The notes under the pieces are model-generated. The model worked only from the letters and a program-made list of their open reading frames with translations, was not told the DNA's origin and did no database searches. Of a stretch of DNA of 63,928 nt, positions 56,588 to 63,928 are shown piece after piece. The position numbers and the translations under genes are program-made. The DNA is from Leptolyngbya iicbica LK (lineage in GTDB: Bacteria > Cyanobacteriota > Cyanobacteriia > Phormidesmidales > Phormidesmidaceae). Each line of letters begins with the position of its first letter. Position 1 is the first letter of the stretch. The stretch is taken from positions 127,650 through 191,577 of the forward strand of contig NZ_QVFV01000007.1 in NCBI RefSeq assembly GCF_004212215.1. The letters are read 5' to 3'.

Positions 56588-57472
56588 ATGGAAACGCGCG
56601 ATCTGCCTCGCCCCGACCCCACCTGGAAAGCTGTTTTGCGGCTGATGCGTTGGGATAAACCCACCGGGCGGTTGATTTTAATGGTGCCAGCGCTGTGGTC
56701 CTTGTATTTGGCCGCACGGGGGACGCCGCCAGTGGGCTTGCTCGGGGTGATCATTGTGGGCAGCTTAGTCACCAGTGCGGCGGGCTGTGTCGTCAACGAC
56801 CTGTGGGATCGTGACATTGATCCTCAGGTGCAGCGCACCAAAACTCGACCGCTGGCAGCGAAAGCCTTATCGGTGCGAGTGGCGATCGCCCTCGCCATCC
56901 TCATGTTTCTCTGCGCCTATGGCCTCACCTTTTATCTCAATCCGCTGAGCTTCGCGCTCTGTGTGGCGGCAGTACCGGTGATTGTGCTGTATCCCCTGGC
57001 AAAGCGGGTGTTTCCGGTGCCGCAGTTGGTGCTGGCGATCGCCTGGGGCTTTGCGGTACTGATTCCCTGGGCGGCGGTGACCGGCACGCTGGAGCTAGCA
57101 ACCTGGCTGCTGTGGGCCGCCGTGATTGTTTGGACGCTGGGCTTCGACACGGTCTACGCCATTCCCGATCGCCAGTTTGACCAGCAACTGGGCATCAACT
57201 CCAGCGCGATTTTTTTTGGCAAACGGACACCGCTGGCCGTTACTCTCTTTTTTGTCGCAACGGCGGTGTTGCTCGCGGCGGTTGGCGTCGTCATGGCTTT
57301 GGGGTGGCCCTATTGGCTGGCGTGGGTGGGAGCGATCGCGGTTTGGGGCCGTGAGGGCTATCTACTCAGTCTTTACAACCCACCGCCGTCTTTGTACGGC
57401 AAGATTTTTCGCCAAAATGTACTGCTCGGCTTCATCTTGCTAGCGGGCATGATTCTCGGTTGCTTTGTTTAG
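56588..57472 (+). CDS. 4-hydroxybenzoate polyprenyltransferase, plastoquinone route
   Basis: About 294 residues, UbiA superfamily with eight or nine membrane helices. It attaches a polyprenyl chain to 4-hydroxybenzoate; in cyanobacteria this enzyme works in plastoquinone-9 synthesis. Both aspartate-rich motifs are present: NDLWDRDIDPQVQRTKTRPL and DTVYAIPDRQFDQQLG. The frame opens at 56486; ATG 56588 (METRDLPRPD) gives the family length and places the first helix correctly. It is divergent from the NAD operon and convergent with the CHAT-FHA gene (40 bp gap). UbiA-type symbols are often used, but I leave the symbol blank because the product here is plastoquinone. Confidence 0.93.
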   Translation: METRDLPRPDPTWKAVLRLMRWDKPTGRLILMVPALWSLYLAARGTPPVGLLGVIIVGSLVTSAAGCVVNDLWDRDIDPQVQRTKTRPLAAKALSVRVAIALAILMFLCAYGLTFYLNPLSFALCVAAVPVIVLYPLAKRVFPVPQLVLAIAWGFAVLIPWAAVTGTLELATWLLWAAVIVWTLGFDTVYAIPDRQFDQQLGINSSAIFFGKRTPLAVTLFFVATAVLLAAVGVVMALGWPYWLAWVGAIAVWGREGYLLSLYNPPPSLYGKIFRQNVLLGFILLAGMILGCFV

Positions 57473-57512
57473 GCGATCACTCGCCGCCAGAGCCATCTTG
57501 GCGGGAACTGGC

Positions 57513-59114
57513 TTAAGCTTCCACCACAAATTCCATCAGTCGCCCTTGGGGGCTGCCAAAACGCAGGCGCGTGCCCGATTGCAGACAAATTTCGGTGCGG
57601 TGCAGTTGCTGCCAGGTGCCCTGCTGCTCACAAAACGTGCCGTAGCGCGAATCATCGCGTAAATAGTAGGCCATGGACTGAGCCCCGTCAGGGGTATTCG
57701 TCTGTCGACAAAAGATTTCGGCATGGTGACCCGATACCCAGGGTTCAGGGATCACCAGGTCATTTTCGGGGCGGCGACCAATGCGCAGCATACTGCCGTA
57801 GAGATACCAGGCTAAATGCGGTTCATCGACCGCGCGAATGACTGCCAACGGGGTGTTAGAACAGGCTTCACCGGGCAGGCGAGTAATATCGGTGTCTTGG
57901 TCGGCGAGCACCTGGCTATCAAAATCGGGATGCCGATACAACACGGGCAACGTCCAAGCAGGTTGATTGAACTTGTAGAGGGTGAGCAGTTGCTGGCGGG
58001 CGATCGCGACGGCTCGGTCAACGGAGTTGCGCTCGGCCAGCGCTTGCGAAAAGACCTGGATAAAGCTCAGGGCTTCTTCATCGGCAATGGCATCGCGCAT
58101 GGCAATGACCGCAGGCACCCCATGGTGCAACAACACTTCGGCCAGACTGCTGCGGGGAATCGGTCGCTGCTCTTGCTGATCGGGTCGCGCGCCCCAACAG
58201 GTGTTAAACACGGCTAATTTCACCTGATTGAGCAAGAGCAGTTGGGCCAGCTCCGTTCCATTCAGCGTCGATTCGGCTTGTAGATAAATGAGGCCGCCGT
58301 CAGGCGCGGGCACACCATGCCCAGCGTAGAAAAAGACGTTGTATTCACCGCGATCGATCGCCTTGATGAGTTCACTGGCGCGGGGCCGCACGAGCACATC
58401 CACCTGGCAAGGTGCGCCGGTGCGGGCCTGCAGGCCAGACGTACTTTCTCCGGTCAAGATGCGCTTGAGCAGTTGAGCCTCAGCTTCGAGCTGCAGGGTG
58501 TCGGCGGAGTCGCGATCGCCGGGCACATCCGGTTCCCCCAGCACGAGCAAAATCTTGAGTTCCTGATCGAGACGGATCTCCGCCAGGGGATCGACATCGC
58601 TCGTGGTGCGGCTAAACCGCACATATTCGTTTAACGACATGGCCTGACGACCCGGCTGGGGCTGCATGATTTCCCAGGGTAGGCCGATGAGGTCTGGGTC
58701 GCGAATGTCGAGACACAAAGACAGGGGATTGCCCTGGCCCATGGCAATGCCCAGACTTTGGTCGAGGCTGCCTTTAATCGCGCCGTCAAAGAGCCACTGC
58801 CAGAGCTTGACGCCCAGAGTTTGCATCAAGCGACCAGAATATCCCTGCACCTTGCCATCGGGCGACTTGAGCAACTCGGGCGTCACCATTTGCGGCACAT
58901 AAGAAGCGGGGACGTGGGGCACGGGCGGTAAGCCCCGCAGCGAAAAAAGCTCAAGCCAGCTTTGCCACAGTTGATTGAGTTCATCACTCCAGGGGCGATC
59001 GTGGTGGACATAGCCACCTGGGTAGGGGGCTTCGACCACCCAAATTGCGTAGTGGGGGGTGGTGGCATTCGCCAGACGATCGATGGCAATACGCAGACGG
59101 GTAGGCTCTGACAT
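57513..59114 (-). CDS. CHAT (caspase-like) protease with C-terminal FHA domain
   Basis: 533 residues. The CHAT domain (about 140-400) has the caspase-type pair H266 (FFYAGHGVPAPDGG) and C306 (AVFNTCWGARP). The C-terminal FHA domain (about 425-530) shows LRIGRRPENDLVIPEPWVSGHHAEI, the phosphothreonine-binding core. About 130 N-terminal residues have no recognised domain. No signal peptide or TM is present. A PP2C phosphatase gene lies 104 bp upstream on the same strand, and the FHA domain suggests recruitment to phosphorylated partners. CHAT proteases in bacteria include regulated-death and defence effectors, but many cyanobacterial ones have no known role. Target unknown. Confidence 0.9.
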   Translation of the reverse strand: MSEPTRLRIAIDRLANATTPHYAIWVVEAPYPGGYVHHDRPWSDELNQLWQSWLELFSLRGLPPVPHVPASYVPQMVTPELLKSPDGKVQGYSGRLMQTLGVKLWQWLFDGAIKGSLDQSLGIAMGQGNPLSLCLDIRDPDLIGLPWEIMQPQPGRQAMSLNEYVRFSRTTSDVDPLAEIRLDQELKILLVLGEPDVPGDRDSADTLQLEAEAQLLKRILTGESTSGLQARTGAPCQVDVLVRPRASELIKAIDRGEYNVFFYAGHGVPAPDGGLIYLQAESTLNGTELAQLLLLNQVKLAVFNTCWGARPDQQEQRPIPRSSLAEVLLHHGVPAVIAMRDAIADEEALSFIQVFSQALAERNSVDRAVAIARQQLLTLYKFNQPAWTLPVLYRHPDFDSQVLADQDTDITRLPGEACSNTPLAVIRAVDEPHLAWYLYGSMLRIGRRPENDLVIPEPWVSGHHAEIFCRQTNTPDGAQSMAYYLRDDSRYGTFCEQQGTWQQLHRTEICLQSGTRLRFGSPQGRLMEFVVEA

Positions 59115-59218
59115 CGAAAATCGTGAGGAAGAAAACAGACGCGAAGGTAAGGTAGATCAGGCTGCCCTGAATCGAACGCCGCCAACTGGGAGGGCTCCTG
59201 CCAGCGTGACTGAGATCG

Positions 59219-61462
59219 TTAGTCAGTACACAATCCCTGCTGAGGGCTAGATGTGTCAAGTAAGGGAGCCGCAAAGGTGGCGAGATCGGCTTGCAAGATC
59301 CATCCTTGATCGCCGGGTGCAGCGATCGGCCAGGCGGGCTCAAGACTCGTGCTCTCAGGGGACGTCGAGGGCAGTGCGTCGGTCGCTTCCCCAGTGGGTT
59401 CTGGCGTCGCTGTAGAGCAGACTTGCAGACGCACCCACAATTCACCCGCCGGGGTTTGTTGACGGCTACGCACCTGCACCACCGTTTGGGCGGTCAGCAA
59501 ACGTTTGGGCGTATCGATCGCCTCGGGGGCATCGGCGGCTGGAGGTGAGGCGGTCGTCACGAAGGTGGCTGCAGCGGTCGGATCTGCCAGGGTTTTAATT
59601 TGGAGAAAATCACCCACGGCGAGATCGGCGATCGCGGTCGTTCCGGTCGGGGGCGGAGCCGATGGCGAGAGGGTTGACCCGCCCGAGGACTCAGCATCGA
59701 CCGACGGCGCAGCGGCGCGGCGTTGCCACCATTGCCACCCCAGTGCTCCGGCAATGCCTACCCCAGCCGCGATTAGCACACTGACCATGATGAGCGGCCA
59801 TTTTGTTTTCGGTTTGGTTGGGGGTGGGGCAACGGGCCGCAGCGTGGTGGGAGCCGTTGCCATTGCCGGGGCCGTGACCAAGGGGGCTGTGACATCAGGA
59901 GCGGCTTGATGGAGCACATCCACCAGCTGCACGGGCACGGGCTGAACTGTCGCCGCCGCTTGGGGACTCACGCGCAACAGTCCTACGGTGACATTGTCAT
60001 GGCCATTGTGGGTGTTGGCGAGGGTGACTAATCGCTGAGTCGTGGCCCCCACTTCGCGATCGCCCGTCAACACGGGGAGCAATTCCGTCGCCCACAGCTG
60101 ATCGACCAAATCGTAATCGCTAAGGCCATCGGAACACAGCAAAATCAAACTATTAGCGGCGATCGCAAACAGCTGCACGGTGGGATGCAGATGCTGAGTC
60201 GGGGCCATGCCCAGCGCTTGCACCAAAGCCCCCGCGCCGGATTGCTGTAGCGCTTCGGCATAGAGCCGCAGACCCAGGCGGGTGTCGCGGGCGGCCACAT
60301 CATCATCCAGGGTGAGTTGCCGACAATTGTGCGATCGCACCCGATAGGCCCGACTGTCTCCCAAATGCGCGATATATAGACACCCGTCGTATACCAGCGC
60401 CATGACGATGGTGGTGCCCATGCGTCCCCGCTCCCGCTTATGATCAGCGTCGTTGCGCAGGGAAATCGCTTCATTGGCCTGCAACATGGCCTGTTTCAGT
60501 GCCAACACAATCTCGGTGTGGGGTGTGCCATTGCGCACCAGCAACGGCTGGAGGGCTTGCGTCACTTCAGCGATCGCCGTTTGCGAGGCGATATTGCCCC
60601 CTTCGTGACCACCGATGCCATCACAGACGACTAATAACGGCGCTGGGGTGAGCTGATAGTCTGTATTGGCAGTGAGGTGCACCGTTTGGGTCGTACCACT
60701 GACCGGAAAACAGGCGTCTTCATTCCGATTGCGAGTCGGCCCTTGATCTGACTTAACCGATAGTTGCACTGGGTATTGCCGCTGCGCCGATTGTTGTCTG
60801 AGGGCTTGCGCCAGAGAATTCACCAATCCACTGACCTGTCCCCGACCGGCGGCTAGCTCCTGGGTTAAGCGCATCAAATAGTCGCGAATCGCGGGTGCAG
60901 CTTGAGGGGCCAAGCCCTGCCAATGTTGCCCCAAATCCGCTAAGGCGAGGGGCGACGACTTAACGGTCAAAGTCAATAGCCGCACATCTTCACCATCGAC
61001 TCGCACTAAATCAGGGTCCAGCAAACAGTGAGCGACTTGCTGATCGAGACAGGGCTGCCACAGTTGGGCCAATTGCCACAGCCACGACAACTGCTCAATC
61101 GCCGACGCTTGGGGCCAGGCTTCGGTCAGCGCGGGCAATAAGTCAGGCGGTGCAGCGGCATGGGGCGGTGCTTGCAACGGCACCTCATCGAGCAGCAGCA
61201 ATGGCTGGCCATCTGCCTGCGTCACCTGGGTAAAAGGGCGGGGAATTGCTGTTAGGTAAGGTGACAACGCCAGGTAAGGCATCGCCTCAGGCGGCACATC
61301 AGCTAAGGCTGGCGGCGGCAACTGCGGTTGGGTATCGCGCACCAGGGGAAAGCGAATGACCTGATAGCGCTGCATCAAATAACTGCCCGCTGATAAGGGC
61401 GCAGCTACCGTGCCCTGTGCCCATAGATAACGATGTATCGGTGGCAACTGCGAATTCGGCAT
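59219..61462 (-). CDS. PP2C-type Ser/Thr phosphatase with membrane anchor
   Basis: 747 residues. An N-terminal region of about 230 residues resembles an inactive, kinase-like or accessory domain (YQVIRFPLVRD...). The PP2C catalytic domain (about 235-500) has the metal and substrate motifs RNRNEDACF, VVCDGIGGHEGGNIAS, AHLGDSRAYRV and NGHDNVTVGLL. A proline-rich linker leads to one TM helix (PLIMVSVLIAAGVGIAGALG, about 558-577) and a C-terminal presumably external domain of about 165 residues that resembles an SH3-like region (LAVGDFLQIKTLADP). It is encoded just upstream of the CHAT-FHA gene, so the pair likely links dephosphorylation to the protease. Confidence 0.92.
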   Translation of the reverse strand: MPNSQLPPIHRYLWAQGTVAAPLSAGSYLMQRYQVIRFPLVRDTQPQLPPPALADVPPEAMPYLALSPYLTAIPRPFTQVTQADGQPLLLLDEVPLQAPPHAAAPPDLLPALTEAWPQASAIEQLSWLWQLAQLWQPCLDQQVAHCLLDPDLVRVDGEDVRLLTLTVKSSPLALADLGQHWQGLAPQAAPAIRDYLMRLTQELAAGRGQVSGLVNSLAQALRQQSAQRQYPVQLSVKSDQGPTRNRNEDACFPVSGTTQTVHLTANTDYQLTPAPLLVVCDGIGGHEGGNIASQTAIAEVTQALQPLLVRNGTPHTEIVLALKQAMLQANEAISLRNDADHKRERGRMGTTIVMALVYDGCLYIAHLGDSRAYRVRSHNCRQLTLDDDVAARDTRLGLRLYAEALQQSGAGALVQALGMAPTQHLHPTVQLFAIAANSLILLCSDGLSDYDLVDQLWATELLPVLTGDREVGATTQRLVTLANTHNGHDNVTVGLLRVSPQAAATVQPVPVQLVDVLHQAAPDVTAPLVTAPAMATAPTTLRPVAPPPTKPKTKWPLIMVSVLIAAGVGIAGALGWQWWQRRAAAPSVDAESSGGSTLSPSAPPPTGTTAIADLAVGDFLQIKTLADPTAAATFVTTASPPAADAPEAIDTPKRLLTAQTVVQVRSRQQTPAGELWVRLQVCSTATPEPTGEATDALPSTSPESTSLEPAWPIAAPGDQGWILQADLATFAAPLLDTSSPQQGLCTD

Positions 61463-61601
61463 AGAGGGCGATCGCCTCGCTCGTCGGTCATGTCAGGCGG
61501 GGCTCACTGCCCCACTCAAGCTACGAAATTATGCCACACTCTCAATCTTGCTGAGAGAAAGTCCTGGTTTACAGACGTTCTCATTCATATAGAGTTGTGG
61601 C

Positions 61602-61664
61602 AGGCACCCGGTCCCTTGACTTGGCTCTCAGGCTACTGGCAGAACGGCCAGGGACCGGGTGCCT
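61602..61664. repeat. Inverted-repeat element, family copy C (perfect arms)
   Basis: AGGCACCCGGTCCCT (61602-61616) and AGGGACCGGGTGCCT (61650-61664) are exact 15-bp inverted repeats starting 48 bp apart. The spacing and the TTGA following the left arm match copy B, though arm sequence differs by compensating changes (ACGG to CCGG type). The paired changes keep the stem intact. Confidence 0.85.
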
Positions 61665-61698
61665 AAAGGCTAACCCAAGCTTTGTTGCAGAAACTAAG

Positions 61699-61713
61699 AG
61701 GGACCCGGTCCCT
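61699..61713. repeat. Solo palindromic arm near copy C
   Basis: AGGGACCCGGTCCCT is a near-perfect palindrome and a hybrid of the two arms of copy C, 35 bp downstream. It resembles the solo arm at 86-102. Confidence 0.55.
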
Positions 61714-61964
61714 CATCACGCGCAGATCGCCCTTCTTGCTCCCTGGAATTAGCGCGCCACCATCAGGGCCGGATTTGCGGTGAGTGCGTTGAATCCCGTC
61801 GCTTCAGGCTTAGAATATGGCCCTGCGGCAGGTTCAGGACGGTCAGGTTTTGCCCTGGCTGCTGCCAAGCTAGTCGTTCACCCAGTCAGCTCACCAACTG
61901 ACTCGTTTGTATCTATCCATTGACTCTGATACCCACCCACGTACTCACCGACCCCTTGAGCAAT

Positions 61965-63011
61965 ATGCATAAAATTCCCGTCACGGTCGTCACTGGCTTC
62001 CTCGGTTCTGGCAAAACAACGCTAGTGCGGCATCTGCTGCAAAACAATCAAGGACGCCGCATCGCGGTGTTGGTGAATGAATTTGGGGAAGTTGGCATCG
62101 ATGGCGACATCTTGCGATCGTGCCAGGTCTGCGACGATGAGGATCCGAATGTGGATGCCACTCATCCAAATATTTTGGAACTCGCTAATGGCTGCCTTTG
62201 CTGCACCGTGCAGGAAGAGTTTTTGCCCACCATGCAGAAATTGTTAAAGCGGCGAACTGAGATTGACGCGATCGTCATTGAGACATCGGGGCTGGCGTTA
62301 CCCAAGCCCCTAGTGCAAGCTTTTCGCTGGCCTGAGATCCGCACTGGGGCAACGGTCGATGGGGTCGTGACCGTGGTGGATGGCGACGCCCTAGCGAAGG
62401 GGCAGATGGTGGGCGATCTGGCCGCTTTGGAGGCGCAACGCCAAGCTGACGATAGCCTGGAACATGAGACACCGATTGAAGAATTATTTGAAGATCAGCT
62501 CGCCTGCGCGGACATGGTGCTGCTGACGAAAACCGATTTAATGGCGGCGGCAGAGCGCGATCGCGTGCAAGCCTGGCTACAAGCCCAAGCACCGACGGGC
62601 ATCAAAGTCGTGACCTGTCATCAGGGCAAGATTCACCCCGAAGTGCTGCTCGGCTTTAACGCAGCGGTGGAAGATCACCTCGACAGTCGCCCCAGCCACC
62701 ACGACCACGAAGCAGACCACGACCACGACGAAGACATCAACTCCATTTGCGTGGAGCTCAACCAAGCCCTCGATCCTAAAATCTTGGTCAAGCGTTTACA
62801 AACGCTCGTCCAGCAGCAAGAGATTTATCGCATCAAAGGGTTCGTGGCCGTACCCAACAAAGCCATGCGCTTGGTGTTGCAAGGGGTCGGTCAGCGGTTC
62901 GACCATTTTTACGATCGCCCCTGGAAACCCTCAGAACCCCGCCAAACTCGATTGGTCTTCATCGGTCACAGTCTCGATGGTGAACAAATCAGGCAAGCGA
63001 TCGCGGGCTAA
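61965..63011 (+). CDS. cobW: CobW-family zinc/cobalt GTPase
   Basis: About 348 residues. G1 GFLGSGKTT, the CxCC metal motif in ANGCLCCTVQEE, G3-like ETSGLALP, and TKTD for guanine. The histidine-rich loop HHDHEADHDHDED near residue 252 binds metal. The C-terminal CobW_C domain follows (SICVELNQALDPKIL...). Length and the GIDGDILRSC segment favour true CobW (cobalt supply for cobalamin) over the zinc chaperones ZagA/YeiR. The frame opens at 61920, but ATG 61965 (MHKIPVTVV) is the family start. cobN and cbiD elsewhere in the window support the cobalamin role. Confidence 0.9.
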   Translation: MHKIPVTVVTGFLGSGKTTLVRHLLQNNQGRRIAVLVNEFGEVGIDGDILRSCQVCDDEDPNVDATHPNILELANGCLCCTVQEEFLPTMQKLLKRRTEIDAIVIETSGLALPKPLVQAFRWPEIRTGATVDGVVTVVDGDALAKGQMVGDLAALEAQRQADDSLEHETPIEELFEDQLACADMVLLTKTDLMAAAERDRVQAWLQAQAPTGIKVVTCHQGKIHPEVLLGFNAAVEDHLDSRPSHHDHEADHDHDEDINSICVELNQALDPKILVKRLQTLVQQQEIYRIKGFVAVPNKAMRLVLQGVGQRFDHFYDRPWKPSEPRQTRLVFIGHSLDGEQIRQAIAG

Positions 63012-63164
63012 AGGCTGGGCGATTATCGGCCAGCATCCCCCTAGCTCCACGGCCCCGCTCATCCTCAGGGGCTTGGGCCTGGCGATCTCCCATGAAAATT
63101 TTGTCTCCGTGCATTGGTTTAGTAGAACATCGGTATCCTGAGAGATAAGGGAACTCATGATGCC

Positions 63165-63743
63165 ATGCTGACTAATCCATCGATTCGTCGCAGTGTGATG
63201 TTGCTGTGCTTTGGCGCCGCTGGATTGCTGCTGGCTGCCGAGTGGCACATTATGCGATCGCGGCCTGACCCCGTGGCGACGCCCATCCGCCCGACCCGCG
63301 TCAGCCAATTGGCGACGCTGCTGCGGCAGTCGCCGCTGCCCAACATGGTGCGCGAAGCCCGTCTGGTCATTCGCCTCGGGCCTAAAAAGTTGGAATATTA
63401 CGAAGGCGAAACTCTGATCAAGCAGTACGACATTGCCGTGGGCCAAGCCGATTGGGAAACCCCAGTGGGACATTTTTCCGTCCTCGATCTGCGCGAAAAT
63501 CCTCTCTGGAAGCACCCGATCACAGGCAAAGCCATTCCCACCGGACCCGAGAATCCGCTGGGCTCGCGCTGGATTGGGTTTGCCTACGACGACGAATATC
63601 ACATCGGTATTCACGGCACGAATCAAGAGGAACTGGTGGGGCAAGCCGTCTCTCATGGATGTGTGCGGATGCGCGACGGCGAAATTCAGGAGCTGTACCA
63701 GAAGCTCGCGATCGGGACGCCGATTACGGTGAGTCCAGAGTGA
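63165..63743 (+). CDS. L,D-transpeptidase (YkuD domain), membrane-anchored
   Basis: 192 residues. One N-terminal hydrophobic segment (SVMLLCFGAAGLLLAAEW), a short linker, then a YkuD domain (about 65-190) with IHGTNQEE and the catalytic SHGCVRM, cysteine and histidine both present. It forms 3-3 cross-links in peptidoglycan or anchors envelope proteins from the periplasm. The gene is alone after cobW, about 150 bp downstream. Confidence 0.94.
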   Translation: MLTNPSIRRSVMLLCFGAAGLLLAAEWHIMRSRPDPVATPIRPTRVSQLATLLRQSPLPNMVREARLVIRLGPKKLEYYEGETLIKQYDIAVGQADWETPVGHFSVLDLRENPLWKHPITGKAIPTGPENPLGSRWIGFAYDDEYHIGIHGTNQEELVGQAVSHGCVRMRDGEIQELYQKLAIGTPITVSPE

Positions 63744-63875
63744 GCCGTTCCCCGGCGATTGACGACTCCCAGCATCGCTGCAACGACTCTGCTGGCTCCT
63801 GTGATTACAGCGCGATGCACCCCGACCTAAAATTACCTAAGAGGATGTTTGATAAATCGCTCAGTCAGTAAAAAA

Positions 63876-63924
63876 GCTCACTCGCCATAAGCTGAAGATA
63901 CGAACCATCAGCCCTTGAGTGAGC
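63876..63924. repeat. Inverted repeat at the right edge
   Basis: GCTCACTC (63876-63883) and GAGTGAGC (63917-63924) are exact inverted repeats separated by 33 bp. They are in the last 185 bp after the L,D-transpeptidase gene, which is otherwise without a visible gene. The run AAAAAA before the left arm could give a T-run on the minus strand, so a minus-strand terminator for a gene beyond the window is possible. Confidence 0.4.
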
Positions 63925-63928
63925 ATGA

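Larger units (their letters stand above)
61463..61964. other. Intergenic region with repeats upstream of cobW
   Basis: About 500 bp between divergent genes (PP2C and cobW). It contains the perfect inverted repeat at 61602-61664 and a near-palindrome at 61699-61713. No cobalamin riboswitch or Zur-like operator (TGATAATNATTATCA type) was seen upstream of cobW. The region 61740-61960 shows no gene or clear promoter. Confidence 0.55.

Noticed and set aside
63840-63928. Possible insertion-sequence end at the right edge
   Set aside because: An inverted repeat is visible, but no transposase, target duplication or second end lies inside the window.

Overview
The window is a gene-dense piece of a cyanobacterial chromosome. 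The evidence is the very frequent HIP1 octamer (GCGATCGC and close variants), a plastoquinone-type 4-hydroxybenzoate prenyltransferase, a large cobaltochelatase CobN, a carotenoid cleavage oxygenase, a class IIIb adenylyl cyclase fused to a giant Ser/Thr kinase, cyanobacterial-type GAF histidine kinases and a PEP-CTERM protein. The GC-rich coding sequence and the number of signalling genes fit a Leptolyngbya/Nodosilinea-like filamentous lineage, but that placement is inference. I see no prophage, transposase, CRISPR array, rRNA or tRNA.

Layout. 1-9.2 kb: tail of an unknown gene, then (minus strand) an FAD oxidoreductase paired with a carotenoid oxygenase, then a 1782-residue kinase/ATPase/GAF/adenylyl cyclase. 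9.6-13.3 kb: proS, a DUF2993 lipid-binding-like protein and a GerMN protein, separated by palindromic repeats. 13.6-22 kb: ArsR regulator, cobN, a hybrid histidine kinase whose receiver has lost its phospho-acceptor, and a beta-lactamase-fold serine hydrolase. 22-27.4 kb: an AT-richer stretch with a HAD/COG5610-like protein, a 65-residue protein, clpP and a PEP-CTERM protein, with two clear intrinsic terminators. 27.5-35.1 kb: guaA, cbiD, moaA, mnmE, a MazF-type toxin-antitoxin pair and an ABC ATPase. 35.3-39.3 kb: an ethylene-receptor-like histidine kinase followed by a REC-PAS-GGDEF-EAL response regulator. 39.5-48.6 kb: a small membrane protein, map, a RusA-like nuclease, a periplasmic solute-binding protein coupled to a membrane GGDEF-EAL protein, thioredoxin and an MscS channel. 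48.6-56.3 kb: a PAS-GAF-GAF kinase, a probable small RNA, and a NAD salvage operon (pncB, nadD, nrtR, nadE) behind a perfect palindromic operator. 56.5-63.9 kb: the plastoquinone prenyltransferase, a CHAT-FHA protein and a PP2C phosphatase, cobW, and an L,D-transpeptidase.

How the genes work together. Three themes stand out. First, second-messenger signalling: two GGDEF-EAL proteins, each coupled to its own sensor (an ethylene-binding-type kinase; a solute-binding protein), plus an adenylyl cyclase. Second, cofactor metabolism: a self-contained Preiss-Handler NAD operon with its regulator, and scattered cobalamin (cobN, cbiD, cobW) and molybdopterin (moaA) genes. Third, protein phosphorylation and proteolysis: the PP2C/CHAT-FHA neighbours. 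A family of small inverted repeats with arms about 48 bp apart occupies several intergenic gaps. The most notable non-coding object is a minus-strand transcription unit at about 51,220-51,300, with a consensus promoter, two hairpins, a CU-rich unpaired segment and an intrinsic terminator.
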